In this document: one piece after another, positions 62,930-64,000 of the stretch
Position numbering within the stretch: the stretch's first letter is position 1
Layout: every line of letters begins with the position of its first letter
Source of the DNA: Atriophallophorus winterbourni
Taxonomy: Eukaryota; Platyhelminthes; Trematoda; Plagiorchiida; Microphallidae
Assembly (NCBI GenBank): GCA_013407085.1
Contig: JACCGJ010002861.1
Span: 1-64,000, forward strand
DNA: 64,000 bases
Direction: 5' to 3'
The notes under the pieces: generated by a model
The model's database searches: none
The model's input: only the letters and a program-made list of their open reading frames with translations
What the model was told of the DNA's origin: nothing
Position numbers and translations under genes: made by a program

Positions 62930-64000
62930 GGTGCAATGCTATTTTGCTATTTGACTCATCAGTTTGGTCAGTATGATCAGCATCCGCATGCGTTTGAAAC
63001 ATTGGAAGTATTGAATACATGTTGTGATTTTATGCCACTGATCGATGTTGTTGGTACGACAAATCTGTTCAATTACATGAGCCAACAATCATGTTGAAAA
63101 TGTTTAAACCCATGACCATGTAGATGAAAGCACATTTGCATGCACTTCAATCACAAACGCACACTCCACGACCGGTTTCGTGCTGCTTGCACTCATCAGG
63201 TAAGGACATTAGTATCAGGATCCGCATGCGCTTGAAACAGTGGAAGAATGTTAAACAAGTTGCTCTTGTATGCCACTGTTGGATAAGGTTAGTACGACCA
63301 ACCTGTTCAATCACATGAGCGAACACTCATGTAGATAGTGTTTTAACCCATGACCATGCAGAAAAAGCACATTTGCATGCTTTTTCACCACACACACAAC
63401 GCAATAACGTTTTCGTGCTGTTTAACCTCATCAGAAGGGACAGTATGATAAGTATCCGCATGCACTTGAAACAGTGGAAGTATGGTAAACAAGTTGCACT
63501 TGTATGCCACTGTTGTATAACGTTGGTAAGACCAACGTATTCAATCACTTGAGCGCGCACTTTGAAAGATATTATTCAATTTTTTCGTCATGAAATAAAT
63601 AGCTCATTCACACGCATTTCCATCACACTCACAACAGATGACCGGATTCGTACTGTTTACACTGATTAGGTCGGGAAAGTAGGATCATGATCCGCATGGG
63701 TTTGAAGGAGTAGACGAATAGTAAACATATTGAACATGAATGCCACTGTTGGATCAGGTTGTTACGACTAAACTATTCACCCACCACTCATCTAGATAAG
63801 TTATAAACCCATGATAATGTAAAATAAAATCATTTGCTTACATTTCCATCACACACACCCAAATCCAACGTCCGGATTCGTACTGTTTGCACTCATCAAT
63901 TATGGACAGTAGGATTAGGATCCGCATAAGCTATGAAAAGCGGAAGAATAGTAAGCAATTTTAGCATGTATGCCACATTTGGATAAGGATCGTAAGACCA
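62930..64000 (-). repeat. Tandem array of ~235 bp hammerhead-bearing units
   Basis: Five successive units have core positions at 62956, 63193, 63428, 63663 and 63893, so spacings are 237, 235, 235 and 230 bp. The array runs off the window edge. Each unit repeats the same order: HHR motif (minus strand), AACAGTGG...CCACTGTT stem enclosing an ACAAGT/ACTTGT hairpin, GGTTNGTACGACCAACC-type hairpin, and ACATGAG...CTCATGT hairpin. Units differ by many substitutions, so the array is old or evolves loosely. Confidence 0.8.
63166..63204 (-). ncRNA. Best-preserved hammerhead ribozyme motif of the array
   Basis: Minus strand, 5' to 3': stem I strand TTAC, conserved core CTGATGA, stem II GTGC/GCAC with loop AAGCA, conserved GAA, then ACCGGT (helix III, self-complementary with no loop), C17 as cleavage site, and stem I strand GTGG. 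All conserved core bases are present. A loopless palindromic helix III can only form between two molecules or repeats, as described for dimeric short-stem hammerheads in PLEs and retrozymes. Confidence 0.75.

Noticed and set aside
62930..64000. Regular repeats considered as a CRISPR array
   Set aside because: Units are ~235 bp with no short identical repeats separated by unique spacers, and the context is eukaryotic.

Overview
The window is eukaryotic nuclear DNA, most likely from a flatworm and probably a digenean trematode. The main evidence is one cellular gene with 36-37 bp introns at its 5' end and kilobase introns further down, plus a repeat set typical of flukes: a CsRn1-like gypsy element with a CHCC Gag knuckle, RTE, CR1-like and Penelope-like (PLE) elements, and hammerhead-ribozyme repeats. 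No species name can be read from the sequence.

The only cellular gene I can support is a canonical nuclear poly(A) polymerase on the minus strand at 694-12180. It has nine exons, all splice phases agree, and the spliced product is 517 aa. Its large introns hold a SINE-like family (called SINE-A here), a piggyBac-like MITE, RTE 3' UTR fragments, hammerhead repeat units and a 140 bp palindromic insertion.

12.3-23.3 kb is a nested stack of retroelements. An RTE fragment sits inside a second RTE family. It is followed by two gypsy copies in the same orientation with a YIDN motif. The second gypsy is split by a SINE-like insertion and by a 4.58 kb RTE element, which is itself split by a two-unit SINE-like insertion. 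Exact or near-exact target duplications support most steps.

23.9-30.4 kb holds decayed CR1-like elements and a PLE remnant. 30.4-33.8 kb is AT-rich with nothing I recognise. 33.8-41.2 kb is an RTE remnant, a PLE with a GIY-YIG domain, a 1,752 bp LTR element reduced to gag plus the pol tail, and a nearly intact CsRn1-like element. 41.2-56.9 kb holds RTE, CR1, a second CsRn1-like copy, an almost full-length CR1 and a BEL/Pao integrase fragment. 57-62.3 kb is decayed CR1 plus scattered repeats.

The most interesting system is a family of ~235-243 bp units that carry type I hammerhead ribozyme motifs. It forms a tandem array at the right edge (about 62.93-64.0 kb) and has scattered copies in and around the poly(A) polymerase gene. 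Each unit also contains several conserved hairpins. This resembles animal retrozymes (non-autonomous, circular-RNA-forming elements thought to depend on PLEs), and the window also carries PLEs with their own hammerhead-like 3' motifs. All calls were made by eye, without alignments or database searches.
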